NCBI GenBank assembly: GCA_002070095.1
Contig: MWCR01000004.1
Coordinates: 1-64,000 of the forward strand
Direction of reading: 5' to 3'
DNA: 64,000 bases
Origin: Parcubacteria group bacterium ADurb.Bin192
Lineage (GTDB): Bacteria > Patescibacteriota > Patescibacteriia > 2-12-FULL-60-25
The notes beneath the pieces are model-generated. The model did no database searches, was not told the DNA's origin, and was given only the letters and a program-made list of their open reading frames with translations. Position 1 is the first letter of the stretch; each line of letters opens with the position of its first letter. A program made the translations under genes and the position numbers. Below are positions 39,676 to 48,968 of this stretch, one piece after another.

Positions 39676-40518
39676 ATGCCTATTAAATTATACCGACCAG
39701 TCACCAAAGGACGCCGATTTTCATCGGTGCAGGATTTTTCGGATATCACCAAAAAGGAACCCGAAAAATCACTCATCAAACCTCGTAAAGAGTTCGCCGG
39801 TCGAACCGGCGGTAAAATTACCGTCAGGCACCGCGGGGGCGGCCATAAACAATATTACCGCGTGGTTGATTTTAAAAGAGATAAATTGGATATTCCGGGA
39901 AGAATCGACAGTATAGAATACGATCCCAGCCGCGGCGCTCGTATTTGTTTGGTTGTCTATAAAGACGGTGAAAAGAGATATATTATCGCGCCCGACGCCA
40001 TCAAGGTTGGTCAAGAGATAATCTCCACAAAAAACGGTGAGATTGAAATGTCGGTCGGCAATCGTCTGCCTTTGGAAAGAATACCCTTGGGAACCGTGAT
40101 ACACGCGGTAGAGCTTCGTCCGGGAGAAGGAGCTAAGATTGCGCGCGGAGCGGGTATCGGTATTAGATTAATGGCGGTTGAAGGGGCTTACGCCACGCTT
40201 AAAATGCCTTCAGGTGAAGTCAGGAATGTTATTAAATCTTGCATGGCCACTATTGGCACGGTTTCCAATCCGGACTACCGTCTTGTAAGATATGGCAAAG
40301 CTGGACGCATGCGTCATCGTGGTATTAAGCCGACGGTCCGCGGCAAAGTCATGAATCCGATTGATCACCCGCATGGCGGAGGCGAAGGCAAACATCCCAT
40401 TGGTATGAAATACGCCAAGACCAAATGGGGTAAACATGCCTTGGGTGTTAAAACACGCCGTAAAAATCGAGCCTCGGACGCGCTAATTATATCGAGGCGT
40501 AAGACTAAGAAAAGATAA
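39676..40518 (+). CDS. rplB: Ribosomal protein L2
   Basis: A 280-residue uL2 required for subunit joining and peptidyl transfer. [22 protein letters not shown] sequence appears as [17 protein letters not shown], followed by [19 protein letters not shown] and [19 protein letters not shown], which carries the essential histidine. The length is typical. Confidence 0.98.
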   Translation: MPIKLYRPVTKGRRFSSVQDFSDITKKEPEKSLIKPRKEFAGRTGGKITVRHRGGGHKQYYRVVDFKRDKLDIPGRIDSIEYDPSRGARICLVVYKDGEKRYIIAPDAIKVGQEIISTKNGEIEMSVGNRLPLERIPLGTVIHAVELRPGEGAKIARGAGIGIRLMAVEGAYATLKMPSGEVRNVIKSCMATIGTVSNPDYRLVRYGKAGRMRHRGIKPTVRGKVMNPIDHPHGGGEGKHPIGMKYAKTKWGKHALGVKTRRKNRASDALIISRRKTKKR

Positions 40519-40520
40519 AT

Positions 40521-40820
40521 ATGTCTAGGAGTTTAAAAAAGGGTCCATTCACCGAGCCGAAACTGTTGATTAAAGTTTCCAAGTTAAAGCCCGGAGATAA
40601 AACCGTTATTAAAACGTGGTCACGATCTTCAACCATTACACCGGAAATGGTGGGCTTTATTTTCGGAGTACACAACGGAAGATTGCACGTGCCTGTTTTG
40701 GTTAACGAAAACATGGTGGGGCATAAATTGGGAGAATTCGCGCCGACGCGCAAGTTTGTGAGGCATGGTGGAAAAATGCAAAAATCCATTGAAGGATCGG
40801 CTGGAGCCGCTAAAAAATAA
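40521..40820 (+). CDS. rpsS: Ribosomal protein S19
   Basis: A 99-residue uS19 in the 30S head. [30 protein letters not shown] and [16 protein letters not shown] are signature segments. It starts 2 bases after the rplB stop behind aaaagataaat, without an SD. Confidence 0.97.
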   Translation: MSRSLKKGPFTEPKLLIKVSKLKPGDKTVIKTWSRSSTITPEMVGFIFGVHNGRLHVPVLVNENMVGHKLGEFAPTRKFVRHGGKMQKSIEGSAGAAKK

Positions 40821-40830
40821 CCAATGAAAT

Positions 40831-41238
40831 ATGGAAGTTATCGCTAAACTTAAATCTTTGCGCATCGCCCCCCGTAAAGTCCGTCTGGTTGCCGGCTTGA
40901 TTAGACGTATGCCGGCGGAGGCGGCCGAAAAGCAATTGGTTTTTTTGAACAAAGCATCATCGTTGCCTGTGCTTAAGCTGTTAAGATCGGCTATAGCCAA
41001 TGCTGAACATAATTTCAAGCTCGACAAGCAATCTCTTTGGGTTAAGGCTATAACCGTGGATGGAGGCATGACTATCAAACGTTTTCGCCCAAGGGCTCAT
41101 GGTTCGGCCGCACCCATCCGCAAGCGCACATCGCACGTAACTTTGATACTTTCCGATGAACCGCGCCCGGTTAAAGCTAAGCGGGTTTATAAGCCGAGAA
41201 AAGCGGTTAGTAAAACAATTAAGCAACAAGAAGCGTAA
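40831..41238 (+). CDS. rplV: Ribosomal protein L22
   Basis: A 135-residue uL22 lining the exit tunnel. LRIAPRKVRLVAGLIRRMPAEAAEKQL and the C-terminal MTIKRFRPRAHGSAAPIRKRTSHVTLIL identify it. A tail of about 25 residues rich in Lys and Arg follows. Confidence 0.97.
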   Translation: MEVIAKLKSLRIAPRKVRLVAGLIRRMPAEAAEKQLVFLNKASSLPVLKLLRSAIANAEHNFKLDKQSLWVKAITVDGGMTIKRFRPRAHGSAAPIRKRTSHVTLILSDEPRPVKAKRVYKPRKAVSKTIKQQEA

Positions 41239-41242
41239 ATCT

Positions 41243-41977
41243 ATGGGACACAAAGTTAATCCAAAAGCTTTCAGACTGGGAATGACCACCACGTGGCCGT
41301 CGCGTTGGTTTGCGCGCCGTCAAGCGTACCGTGATCACATCAAACAGGATCACATGATCAGGGATTTTTTAAACAAAGAATTGAAAGATGCCGCTGTTAA
41401 TGCGATTGTGATTGATCGTTTGCGCGGATCTCTCAATATCACCATCACGACAGCCAAACCGGGTATGGTTATCGGTCATTCAGGAACCGGCATCGAAGAG
41501 TTGAAAAAGAAATTTTTGAAACACTTTTTTCCTGGCAAAAGAATTCAATTTCAATTGAACGTTTCAGAGGTATCCAAAGCCAATCTGGAAGCAACCATTA
41601 TAGCGCAGCAGGTCATTGCTGATTTGGAAAAACGTATGCCTTTCAGACGCGTGTTAAAAATGGCTATCGAGAGAGTAAAAAAAGCCGGGGCATTGGGTGT
41701 TAAAATTGCCGTTTCGGGTCGCTTAAACGGAGCTGAAATCGCGCGCCGCGAGCAGCTGGCCTGGGGCAAGATTCCTTTATCTAATTTGCGTGCCGATGTT
41801 GATTACGCACAAAATTTTGCGCAAACCATGATGGGGGCCATTGGCGTTAAAGTGTGGATATATCGCGGTGATGTTTTTGCCAAAGATAGATTGCATCAAT
41901 ATCAACCCACCACTCCGCGCGCTCCTGGCGATCGCGGTTCGGTGCGTCGGGAAAGACGTCCGGCTTCGTCCGTCTAA
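41243..41977 (+). CDS. rpsC: Ribosomal protein S3
   Basis: A 244-residue uS3 with a KH domain, part of the mRNA entry site. MGHKVNPKAFRLG at the start, GMVIGHSGTGIEELKKK (KH loop), and GRLNGAEIARREQLAWGKIPLSNLRADVDY are diagnostic. The ATG at 41243 gives the family N-terminus; the longer in-frame extension overlapping rplV is not real. Confidence 0.97.
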   Translation: MGHKVNPKAFRLGMTTTWPSRWFARRQAYRDHIKQDHMIRDFLNKELKDAAVNAIVIDRLRGSLNITITTAKPGMVIGHSGTGIEELKKKFLKHFFPGKRIQFQLNVSEVSKANLEATIIAQQVIADLEKRMPFRRVLKMAIERVKKAGALGVKIAVSGRLNGAEIARREQLAWGKIPLSNLRADVDYAQNFAQTMMGAIGVKVWIYRGDVFAKDRLHQYQPTTPRAPGDRGSVRRERRPASSV

Positions 41978-41992
41978 AATAAATGAAATAAT

Positions 41993-42406
41993 ATGTTGAT
42001 TCCCAAGAAAGTAAAACACCGAAAATGGCATAAGGGCCGTGCGCGAAACATCCGTATCGCGACGGATAAGGTTTTTTTGGCCTTTGGCACGCATGGGCTG
42101 AAAGCCACCACTCCGGCTTGGTTGACCTCAAGGCAGATTGAAGCTTGTCGTAGAGTTTTGACACGTTATACCAGGCGCGGCGGTAAAATATGGATTCGTG
42201 TATTTCCGGACAAACCTATCACCAAGGGTGGTAATGAAAAGCGCATGGGTGGAGGTAAAGGCCCGGTTGATCATTATGTGGCACCCGTCAGGCCGGGAAC
42301 CATTATTTTTGAAATGGATGGCATATCGGACAAACAAGCTAAAGAAGCTTTGCAATTGGCGGCATTCAAGCTCCCTTGCAAGGCCATGTATCTGAAGAGA
42401 ATGTAA
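41993..42406 (+). CDS. rplP: Ribosomal protein L16
   Basis: A 137-residue uL16 in the A-site region of the 50S. MLIPKKVKHRKWHKGR, TSRQIEACRRVLTRYTRRGGKIWIRVFPDKPITKGGNEKRMGGGKG and the AAFKLPCKAMYLKR end are typical. It ends just before rpmC. Confidence 0.97.
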   Translation: MLIPKKVKHRKWHKGRARNIRIATDKVFLAFGTHGLKATTPAWLTSRQIEACRRVLTRYTRRGGKIWIRVFPDKPITKGGNEKRMGGGKGPVDHYVAPVRPGTIIFEMDGISDKQAKEALQLAAFKLPCKAMYLKRM

Positions 42407-42414
42407 ATAAATAT

Positions 42415-42606
42415 ATGAAAGCCAAGGATTTAAAACAACTGACCCAAATCGAATTGCAGAACAAGGCTTCGGAATTACGTGGTTTTATTCGTGATTTGAG
42501 GTTTAAGGTGACCACTCGTCAAAACTCCAAAGTGCGAGACTTGCTTAAGGCTAGAAAAGATTTAGCCAGAGTCTTGACGATGCTTTCAGCTTTGAATAAA
42601 AAATAA
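42415..42606 (+). CDS. rpmC: Ribosomal protein L29
   Basis: A 63-residue uL29, two long helices at the tunnel exit. MKAKDLKQLTQIELQNKASELR and the C-terminal VRDLLKARKDLARVLTMLSALNKK fit the family. The ATG at 42415 sits behind aataaatat; a longer in-frame reading overlapping rplP is rejected. Confidence 0.94.
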   Translation: MKAKDLKQLTQIELQNKASELRGFIRDLRFKVTTRQNSKVRDLLKARKDLARVLTMLSALNKK

Positions 42607-42609
42607 TTT

Positions 42610-42885
42610 ATGACTACTACGAATTCATCAAAACGCACCGATGTTCGTCGATCATTGATCGGCACCGTAACATCAAACGCAATGGCAAAAACCATTGTGG
42701 TTAGGGTTGAGCGCATGGTGCAGCACCCGAAATACGGCAAAACTTACATGGTGTCCAAAAAATACAAAGCTCATGACGCCGAAGGCAAAGCGCGTTTGGG
42801 TGATGTGGTAGAGATTCAGGAAACGCGGCCTTTGTCGGCTGACAAGCGTTGGCGCTATATCAAGACCATAACCGAGAATAAATAA
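42610..42885 (+). CDS. rpsQ: Ribosomal protein S17
   Basis: A 91-residue uS17, a primary 16S rRNA binder. [34 protein letters not shown] and [24 protein letters not shown] are diagnostic. It starts 3 bases after rpmC. Confidence 0.96.
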   Translation: MTTTNSSKRTDVRRSLIGTVTSNAMAKTIVVRVERMVQHPKYGKTYMVSKKYKAHDAEGKARLGDVVEIQETRPLSADKRWRYIKTITENK

Positions 42886-42886
42886 T

Positions 42887-43258
42887 ATGGTACAACATCG
42901 AACAATGCTCAATGTGGCGGATAATACGGGGGCTAAAAAGCTTCAGTGTATTCGCGTGCTCGGTGGTTTTCAAAAGAGAACAGCCGGTCTTGGAGATATA
43001 GTGACCTGCGTGGTGAAAGCGGCCGCCCCTCATGGTGCGGTTAAAAAGTCTGACGTGGTACATGCTGTGATCGTAAGAACGCACAAAGAAACCAGGCGCC
43101 CGGATGGAACCTATGTTCGTTTTGATGATAATGCCGCAGTGATTATCGACAAAAAAAATAAAGAACCGAAAGGCACACGTATTTTTGGCCCGGTGGGACG
43201 CGAGCTGCGCGGCCGCGGTTATATGAAAATAGTGTCTTTGGCACCTGAAGTTTTGTAA
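42887..43258 (+). CDS. rplN: Ribosomal protein L14
   Basis: A 123-residue uL14 forming an intersubunit bridge. [27 protein letters not shown] and [36 protein letters not shown] are standard. It starts 1 base after the rpsQ stop. Confidence 0.97.
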   Translation: MVQHRTMLNVADNTGAKKLQCIRVLGGFQKRTAGLGDIVTCVVKAAAPHGAVKKSDVVHAVIVRTHKETRRPDGTYVRFDDNAAVIIDKKNKEPKGTRIFGPVGRELRGRGYMKIVSLAPEVL

Positions 43259-43262
43259 AAAT

Positions 43263-43532
43263 ATGTTTAAATTACTCATAAAAAAAGGCGACATGGTTGC
43301 CGTAATAGCCGGCAAGGACAAAGGCAAGACAGGCAAGGTTGTGCAGACGTTTCCGCAGCTTAACCGTGTGGTTGTTGAAGGGATTAATGTTTGCAAAAAA
43401 CATTTGCGGTCCAGGCGCACGGGAGAAAAGGGCCAAGTGGTTGAATTCTCCATGCCTATCCATGCCTCGAATGTCATGTTGATGGACGCGTCCGGTAAAA
43501 AAATAAGACACAGTCAGCGGCCGTCCGCATAA
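43263..43532 (+). CDS. rplX: Ribosomal protein L24
   Basis: An 89-residue uL24, an early 50S assembly protein. The KOW motif is KKGDMVAVIAGKDKGKTGKVVQTFPQLNRVVVEG; SMPIHASNVMLMD follows. The length is slightly shorter than the usual 100-105. Confidence 0.95.
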   Translation: MFKLLIKKGDMVAVIAGKDKGKTGKVVQTFPQLNRVVVEGINVCKKHLRSRRTGEKGQVVEFSMPIHASNVMLMDASGKKIRHSQRPSA

Positions 43533-43545
43533 CACAGTGAAATTT

Positions 43546-44082
43546 ATGATGCTCAAAGAACGCTATACGAATGAAATAATACCAAACCTCATGAAGGAGC
43601 TTGGTGAAAAAAACAAGATGGCTGTGCCCAAGGTTTTGACTATTACCGTTGGGGTCGGCATTCCATCCGGACAGAAAGAAGCGAAGTTCATTGAAACCGT
43701 GGATCAAACCCTGAAACGGATTACCGGACAAAAAACCGTGGACACCAAAGCCAAAAAATCAATCGCCGGCTTTAAAGTGAGAGAGGGTATGGTGGTCGGC
43801 AAGCGGGTAACCTTGCGCGGACGCCGCATGTGGGATTTTCTAAGTAAATTATTAAATTTCACCTTTCCCCGCATCACTGATTTCCGGGGCATTTCCGTGA
43901 AAAATGTAGACGCGACCGGAAATCTGTCAGTTGGTTTTAAGGAATACCTGCCTTTTCCGGAGATTCGTCCGGATGAAGTGGAAAGAGTCCATGGTTTGCA
44001 GGTTGTAATTACCACCAACGCCAAAACTAAGGAGCGGGGATTGGCCTTATTCAAACAATTAGGCTTCCCGTTTAATTCATAA
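43546..44082 (+). CDS. rplE: Ribosomal protein L5
   Basis: A 178-residue uL5, binding 5S rRNA in the central protuberance. [45 protein letters not shown] and [10 protein letters not shown] are characteristic. A GTG at 43537 would add three residues; the ATG at 43546 is preferred. Confidence 0.96.
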   Translation: MMLKERYTNEIIPNLMKELGEKNKMAVPKVLTITVGVGIPSGQKEAKFIETVDQTLKRITGQKTVDTKAKKSIAGFKVREGMVVGKRVTLRGRRMWDFLSKLLNFTFPRITDFRGISVKNVDATGNLSVGFKEYLPFPEIRPDEVERVHGLQVVITTNAKTKERGLALFKQLGFPFNS

Positions 44083-44086
44083 AATT

Positions 44087-44272
44087 ATGGCAACAGAGAA
44101 TCAAATCGCCAAATCAAGGCGTACACCCAAATTCAGCACGCGACATGTAAACAGATGTTGGCGCTGCGGCAGAAGGCATGGATATCTCAGAGATTTTGAT
44201 CTCTGTCGCATCTGCTTTCGTGAAATGGCCAACCGTGGAGAATTGCCGGGTATTAAAAAATCCAGCTGGTAA
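44087..44272 (+). CDS. rpsN: Ribosomal protein S14, zinc-binding type
   Basis: A 61-residue uS14 of the short zinc (Z) type. Four cysteines in [21 protein letters not shown] coordinate zinc. It begins [25 protein letters not shown]. It sits between L5 and S8 as expected. Confidence 0.97.
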   Translation: MATENQIAKSRRTPKFSTRHVNRCWRCGRRHGYLRDFDLCRICFREMANRGELPGIKKSSW

Positions 44273-44281
44273 AATAATAGT

Positions 44282-44674
44282 ATGATAACTGATCCAATTA
44301 GCGACTTCTTAACGCGCATACGCAATGCGCAGGCTGCCGGTCATGAAACCGTGGCTTTGCCTTCCTCTAAAATAAAATTTGGCATGGCCAAGATTTTGGA
44401 GCAAGAGGGCTATGTTTCGGATGTTGATGTTAAACAAGACGGCCACAAAGCCACTCTGTATTTGAAGTTGAAGTACAAAGATAACCAACCGCTTATTAAA
44501 CACATCAGACGCGTCTCCACTCCGGGACAGCGCGTTTACAAGCCCAAGGACGCATTGCCCAGAGTGTTGAGTGATATGGGTATTGCCATAATTTCAACCT
44601 CAGCCGGCTTAATGACTAACAAACAGGCTCGTAAACGTCATCTGGGCGGCGAGATCTTGTGCGAAGTATACTAA
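44282..44674 (+). CDS. rpsH: Ribosomal protein S8
   Basis: A 130-residue uS8 binding 16S helix 21. MITDPISDFLTRIRNAQAAGHETVALPSSKIK and RVYKPKDALPRVLSDMGIAIISTSAGLMTNKQARKRHLGGEILCEVY are complete and typical. Confidence 0.97.
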   Translation: MITDPISDFLTRIRNAQAAGHETVALPSSKIKFGMAKILEQEGYVSDVDVKQDGHKATLYLKLKYKDNQPLIKHIRRVSTPGQRVYKPKDALPRVLSDMGIAIISTSAGLMTNKQARKRHLGGEILCEVY

Positions 44675-44678
44675 ACAT

Positions 44679-45227
44679 ATGTCACGTATTGGTAAAAAAA
44701 CAATTCCCTTGCCTCAAGGCGTCGAACTGTCGATCAACGACGGTGTGGTTAGCGTTAAAGGACCTAAGGGCTCATTAAAGGTGATGTTGCCTAAAAATGT
44801 CAGCGTGGTTGTAGAAGGCGAGCCGGCTGAAGCTGTGGTTAAGGTTGCGGATCAGGAGAACATGGATCAGAAAGCTCTTTGGGGCTTGTTTAGACAATTG
44901 GTCGCCAATGCAGTTGACGGAGTGCAAAAACCGTTTCAAAAATCCTTGGAGTTTGTAGGGGTTGGGTTTAAGGTGGCGGTTGAAGGCAAGAAAGTTAAGA
45001 TGGAAGTCGGTTTTTCTCATCCTGTGATCATGGAAGTCCCGGAGGGCTTGGAAGCTGTCGTTGAAAAGCAAATTTTGACCATTTCAGGCATTGATAAACA
45101 GGCAGTGGGTGAGTTTGCAGCCAGAATCAGACGTGTTAAACCGCCGGAACCTTATAAGGGTAAAGGTATTAAATATACGGATGAAGTAATTCGTCGCAAG
45201 GCCGGCAAAACGGCTACCAAGAGCTAA
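44679..45227 (+). CDS. rplF: Ribosomal protein L6
   Basis: A 182-residue uL6 near the factor-binding site. SRIGKKTIPLPQGVELSI, VEFVGVGFK-type FVGVGFKVAVEGKKVKMEVGFSHPV and the C-terminal RRVKPPEPYKGKGIKYTDEVIRRKAGK are diagnostic. Confidence 0.97.
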   Translation: MSRIGKKTIPLPQGVELSINDGVVSVKGPKGSLKVMLPKNVSVVVEGEPAEAVVKVADQENMDQKALWGLFRQLVANAVDGVQKPFQKSLEFVGVGFKVAVEGKKVKMEVGFSHPVIMEVPEGLEAVVEKQILTISGIDKQAVGEFAARIRRVKPPEPYKGKGIKYTDEVIRRKAGKTATKS

Positions 45228-45239
45228 AGAAAAATATTT

Positions 45240-45596
45240 ATGAATAAAGCTAAGTTAAAACAAGCTGCCAAGCAAAGAAGGGTGCGTCGTGTACGCTCTA
45301 AAATCAAGGGCACGGCCGATTGTCCGCGTTTGACCGTCAGACGCTCGCTTAAGCATATCTATGTCCAAGTTATTGATGATGTCGCAGGCAAGACACTGAC
45401 CGCGGTTTCAGACAGTGAGATGGAGACCAAAAACTTGAGCAAGCTGGAAGTGGCCGCCTTGATCGGTAAAACCGTGGCCGAAAAAGCTAAAGCCAAAGGC
45501 ATTGCCAGCGTGGTTTTTGATCGCAGAGATAAAAGATATCACGGCAGGATTAAGGCTGTGGCTGAAGGCGCTCGTGAAGGCGGGCTCAAATTTTAA
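45240..45596 (+). CDS. rplR: Ribosomal protein L18
   Basis: A 118-residue uL18 that binds 5S rRNA. The N-terminus is basic ([37 protein letters not shown]), and the end [28 protein letters not shown] matches the family. It lies between L6 and S5. Confidence 0.97.
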   Translation: MNKAKLKQAAKQRRVRRVRSKIKGTADCPRLTVRRSLKHIYVQVIDDVAGKTLTAVSDSEMETKNLSKLEVAALIGKTVAEKAKAKGIASVVFDRRDKRYHGRIKAVAEGAREGGLKF

Positions 45597-45601
45597 TAAC
45601 C

Positions 45602-46297
45602 ATGATTATGACTGAAGAAATCAATAAACAAGTTGAAGCGGCCACGGCTGAAGCTGTAGAGAAGACGGAGCAGAATCCCAAGGATCAAGCTCCGTCCGGA
45701 TTTAAACCGCAGAGACGCAATAATAATACCGGGAAAAAAGGTTTTTCCGGTCGCGGCGGCGGGCGAGGGCGAGGACCCAGGCCCGAAGTTCCGGCTGAAT
45801 CTGACTACGAGGAAAAGAATATCGAGGTCAGCCGCGTCACCCGCGTCACCAAGGGCGGAAAACGCATGCGCTTTCGTGTCTTGTCGGTCATCGGTAATCA
45901 TAAAGGGCGCGTCGGTTATGGTCTGGCTAAAGGTCTTGATGTGGCGGCAGCCACCTCCAAGGCTACGACCAAGGCCAGAAAAGCTCTTTTGACCGTGCCT
46001 ATTGTCAAAGAAACCATCCCGCACGTTGTCCAGGCTAAGTTCGCAGCGGCCGTGGTTTTATTAAAGCCGGCCCCCAAAGGCACCGGAGTTAAAGCCGGCG
46101 GCCCGGTGCGCGTGGTGCTTGAATTGGCCGGTGTACCCAATATTACCGCAAAAATTTTGGGCTCCAACAGCAAGATGAATAATGTCCGAGCCACTTTGAA
46201 GGCTTTAAAGATGTTGTCCGCTCCGGTTGAGTCTGCAAAAGAGCAACAAGCTAAGGACGGACAGGCGGCCGAACAGGTTGTCGCTTCTTCAAAATAA
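45602..46297 (+). CDS. rpsE: Ribosomal protein S5 with extended termini
   Basis: A 231-residue uS5, longer than the usual 165-170. The family core starts near residue 75 (VSRVTRVTKGGKRMRFRVLSVIGNHKGRVGYGLAKG) and runs to about 205. An N-terminal extension of about 65 residues contains a Gly/Arg-rich patch (GFSGRGGGRGRGPRPE). The C-terminus is Ala/Gln-rich. No rpmD (L30) gene lies between this and rplO. Confidence 0.96.
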   Translation: MIMTEEINKQVEAATAEAVEKTEQNPKDQAPSGFKPQRRNNNTGKKGFSGRGGGRGRGPRPEVPAESDYEEKNIEVSRVTRVTKGGKRMRFRVLSVIGNHKGRVGYGLAKGLDVAAATSKATTKARKALLTVPIVKETIPHVVQAKFAAAVVLLKPAPKGTGVKAGGPVRVVLELAGVPNITAKILGSNSKMNNVRATLKALKMLSAPVESAKEQQAKDGQAAEQVVASSK

Positions 46298-46310
46298 TCA
46301 AAATTAAGTT

Positions 46311-46751
46311 ATGAGCATCGAATTACATACAATTAAAGCCGCTCCCGGATCCAGAACCAAAAAGTTCAGGATCGGCCGAGGCAACAGTTCCGGACGGGGA
46401 ACTACGGCCGGCAAGGGCACCAAGGGACAGAGGGCACGCAGCGGCGGCCGGAATAAGCTGAAGCTTAAGGGCATGAAGCAGATGTTATTGTCTTTCCCGA
46501 AAAACCGCGGTTTCAAATCAGGTTACGCTAAACCCAAGACCTTGACCATTGCTCAGATAGCCAAGGTTTTTACCAAGCCTGCAACCATTGATCTTAAAAC
46601 TCTTAAGAATAAACACTTGATTAATAAAAGCGCGGTGGCCGCTAAAATTGTTGCCGGAGGCAAGCTTGAGACGGCTTTGAAGTTTAAGGGCATCAGCGCC
46701 ACGGAAAGCGCCAAAAAATCCATTTTAGAAGCCGGCGGTCAGATGGAGTGA
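46311..46751 (+). CDS. rplO: Ribosomal protein L15
   Basis: A 146-residue uL15, a late 50S assembly protein. SRTKKFRIGRGNSSGRGTTAGKGTKGQRARSGG and the C-terminal AVAAKIVAGGKLETALKFKGISATESAKKSILEAGG fit the family. It begins 13 bases after rpsE, where other phyla would have rpmD. Confidence 0.96.
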   Translation: MSIELHTIKAAPGSRTKKFRIGRGNSSGRGTTAGKGTKGQRARSGGRNKLKLKGMKQMLLSFPKNRGFKSGYAKPKTLTIAQIAKVFTKPATIDLKTLKNKHLINKSAVAAKIVAGGKLETALKFKGISATESAKKSILEAGGQME

Positions 46752-46808
46752 TCTTTATTTCAGGTCAAACTGTTAAAGTTTTGGCCATTATGCTATCTTT
46801 AAAAAAAT

Positions 46809-48086
46809 ATGTGGGATAAAATCGTCAACTCTTGGAAAGTGAAAGAGGTGCGCAATGGATTGTTATTTGTTTTGGCTATCATGGTTTTGTTTAGGATTAC
46901 GGCGCACATCCCCTTGCCGGGCATAGACTTGATAGCTTTGCGTAGATTTTTTGAAGCCAACCAGATTTTGGGCATGTTGAGCTTGTTTTCCGGGGGGACG
47001 ATCAGCAACTTTTCAGTCATCGCCTTGGGCGTGGCTCCGTATATCACGGCCAGTATTATTTTTCAGTTGCTGGTCATGATAATCCCCAAATTGGAAGAAA
47101 TTCAAAAGGACGGTGAACAAGGCAGACAGCGTATAAACCAATGGACGCGTTTATTGACCGTGCCTTTGGCTATATTGCAGTCTTTTGCTTTGATCTCGCT
47201 GCTGGGCCAATCTCAAATGCAGATTTTGACGCGTACTGATTTATTGCACATGACGGCTCTGATATGTACAGTGACAGCCGGCACCATTTTTTTAATGTGG
47301 CTGGGTGAGTTGATTTCAGAAAAAAAGGTGGGCAATGGTATGTCTCTTTTGATTTTTGCCGGTATTTTAGCCAGCCTGCCCCAAACCATTTCCAGATTTT
47401 TGGTTACCTACGATGCATCTCAGTGGATGTATGTGGTGTTGTATGCGCTGGTCGGTATTTTGACGGTGGTGGGCGTGGTTTTTGTTAACGAGGCTCAAAG
47501 AAATATTCCGGTTCAGTACGCGCGCCAAATCAGAGGGCAGGGAGCCATATCCGGGGGTGTGTCCACCAATTTGCCGCTCAAATTGATCATGGCGGGCGTT
47601 ATTCCGATTATTTTTGCTATCTCAATGCTGCTTTTCCCCTCCGTTATCGCCCAGTTCTTTTCGCAGGCCAGAACAGAATGGCTGGCTGAAGCGGCGCGCT
47701 GGGTCTTGGTTATTATGCAAAATCAAGTTGTGTATGGAGCTTTGTATTTTGGGTTGGTCTTCGGTTTCACTTATTTTTACACGGCCGTTATTTTCCATCC
47801 CGACAAGATTGCTGACAATTTGCAGAAACAAGGCGGTTTTATACCCGGCATAAGACCCGGCAAACCAACCAGTGAGTATTTGGATTTTGTAATTAACAGA
47901 TTGAATTTATTTGGAGCCAGTTTTTTGGGCGCCATCGCGGTTATGCCTTTAGTGGTCCAGGGAGCGGGAGGTTCTCAATTGATGGCCATAGGGGGCACAT
48001 CGTTGCTAATTGTGGTGTCAGTGGTTATTGAGTCTGTCAAACAAATAGAAGCGCAGGTCACCATGCGTCAGTACGACGCTTACTAG
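46809..48086 (+). CDS. secY: Preprotein translocase subunit SecY
   Basis: A 425-residue, ten-helix channel protein of the Sec translocon. RITAHIPLPGIDL and LSLFSGGTISNFSVIALGVAPYITASIIFQLL (plug region), GNGMSLLIFAGIL, and the C-terminal GFIPGIRPGKPTSEYLDFVINRLNLFGA are hallmarks. The length is typical. A 57-base gap separates it from rplO and contains A/T-rich TATGCT/TATCTT words that might be a promoter. Confidence 0.97.
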   Translation: MWDKIVNSWKVKEVRNGLLFVLAIMVLFRITAHIPLPGIDLIALRRFFEANQILGMLSLFSGGTISNFSVIALGVAPYITASIIFQLLVMIIPKLEEIQKDGEQGRQRINQWTRLLTVPLAILQSFALISLLGQSQMQILTRTDLLHMTALICTVTAGTIFLMWLGELISEKKVGNGMSLLIFAGILASLPQTISRFLVTYDASQWMYVVLYALVGILTVVGVVFVNEAQRNIPVQYARQIRGQGAISGGVSTNLPLKLIMAGVIPIIFAISMLLFPSVIAQFFSQARTEWLAEAARWVLVIMQNQVVYGALYFGLVFGFTYFYTAVIFHPDKIADNLQKQGGFIPGIRPGKPTSEYLDFVINRLNLFGASFLGAIAVMPLVVQGAGGSQLMAIGGTSLLIVVSVVIESVKQIEAQVTMRQYDAY

Positions 48087-48131
48087 GTATAAAGATTCGT
48101 AAAAGAGAAATAATTGCAAGGTCATCGCACA

Positions 48132-48968
48132 ATGTCCGGTATTAACAATGACAAGCTGAAGGCTATTGATTCCGGTCCCAAGTGGCATTGGTCATATTTG
48201 ATACTGATGACCGCTTTGTTGTTTTTGGTTTATTGGATTTATTATTGGTTGAGCATTAAATTGTTTGCCGTTTCGGATACGGCCAATGTCATGGTGGCCG
48301 GCATGTTGGTTCTAACCGTATTTTTGATGTGTCTTGGGCTCGTAAAAAGGAATATCTCGTATGTCTGGTGGGAGGCGCTGTTGCTGGCTTTTGGTTTTTG
48401 CGGAATATGGATTTTGGCTTTAACCGTTTGGCCGGGGGTCTACGGCATTTTGGCGGCCGCGGTGCTGACACTGGTTACTTTTTTCTGGCCTTTGGTCTTG
48501 TGGCACAATATCGTCTTTTTGTTGGGCACTTTAGGCTTAGGTTTGTTCATTTCCATGAGGTTTCCTTTTGAGGTTTTATTGATCTGCGCCTTGGGCGTGG
48601 TTGCTTATGAAATGCAAAGACAAAATAAATTCGAGATGGCGGCCCTGTATGCAGATGCTTGGAGCGTGGGTCTGCCCCCGGGATTTTTAATCCCGGCTGA
48701 GTTAAAAAATTGGTTGGCTGATAATCAAAAAACTTGGCAGGCGGGCAAAGGTATGGTGGTCGGTTTTTTGCCGCTGATTATTATTTCAGCCATAGCCTTT
48801 CGGCTGCTGCATAAAGATCTTGTGCACTTTATTGTTTTGGTTTTGGTCTTGTTGGGGGTGGGCTTTGTGTGGGGAAGAGATAAAAAATATCATTTAAGGA
48901 CCTGGTTATTTACGGCCGCGGTCGCGATTTTGTATGCTTTGTCCGGTCTGCTAAAATACTTTTTATGA
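48132..48968 (+). CDS. Multi-helix membrane protein of unknown function
   Basis: A 278-residue integral membrane protein inserted between secY and adk, with about eight transmembrane helices grouped before and after a hydrophilic middle (YEMQRQNKFEMAALYADAWSVGLPPGF). No family is recognised. The ATG at 48132 is preferred over an in-frame TTG at 48114. Its stop overlaps the adk start as ATGA. Confidence 0.75.
   Translation: MSGINNDKLKAIDSGPKWHWSYLILMTALLFLVYWIYYWLSIKLFAVSDTANVMVAGMLVLTVFLMCLGLVKRNISYVWWEALLLAFGFCGIWILALTVWPGVYGILAAAVLTLVTFFWPLVLWHNIVFLLGTLGLGLFISMRFPFEVLLICALGVVAYEMQRQNKFEMAALYADAWSVGLPPGFLIPAELKNWLADNQKTWQAGKGMVVGFLPLIIISAIAFRLLHKDLVHFIVLVLVLLGVGFVWGRDKKYHLRTWLFTAAVAILYALSGLLKYFL
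48952..48957 (+). promoter_or_regulatory. TGCTAAAAT element 7 bases before adk
   Basis: An extended -10-like TGnTAAAAT (TG at 48949-48950) lies inside the previous gene. It would give a leaderless adk mRNA in addition to read-through. Confidence 0.45.
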
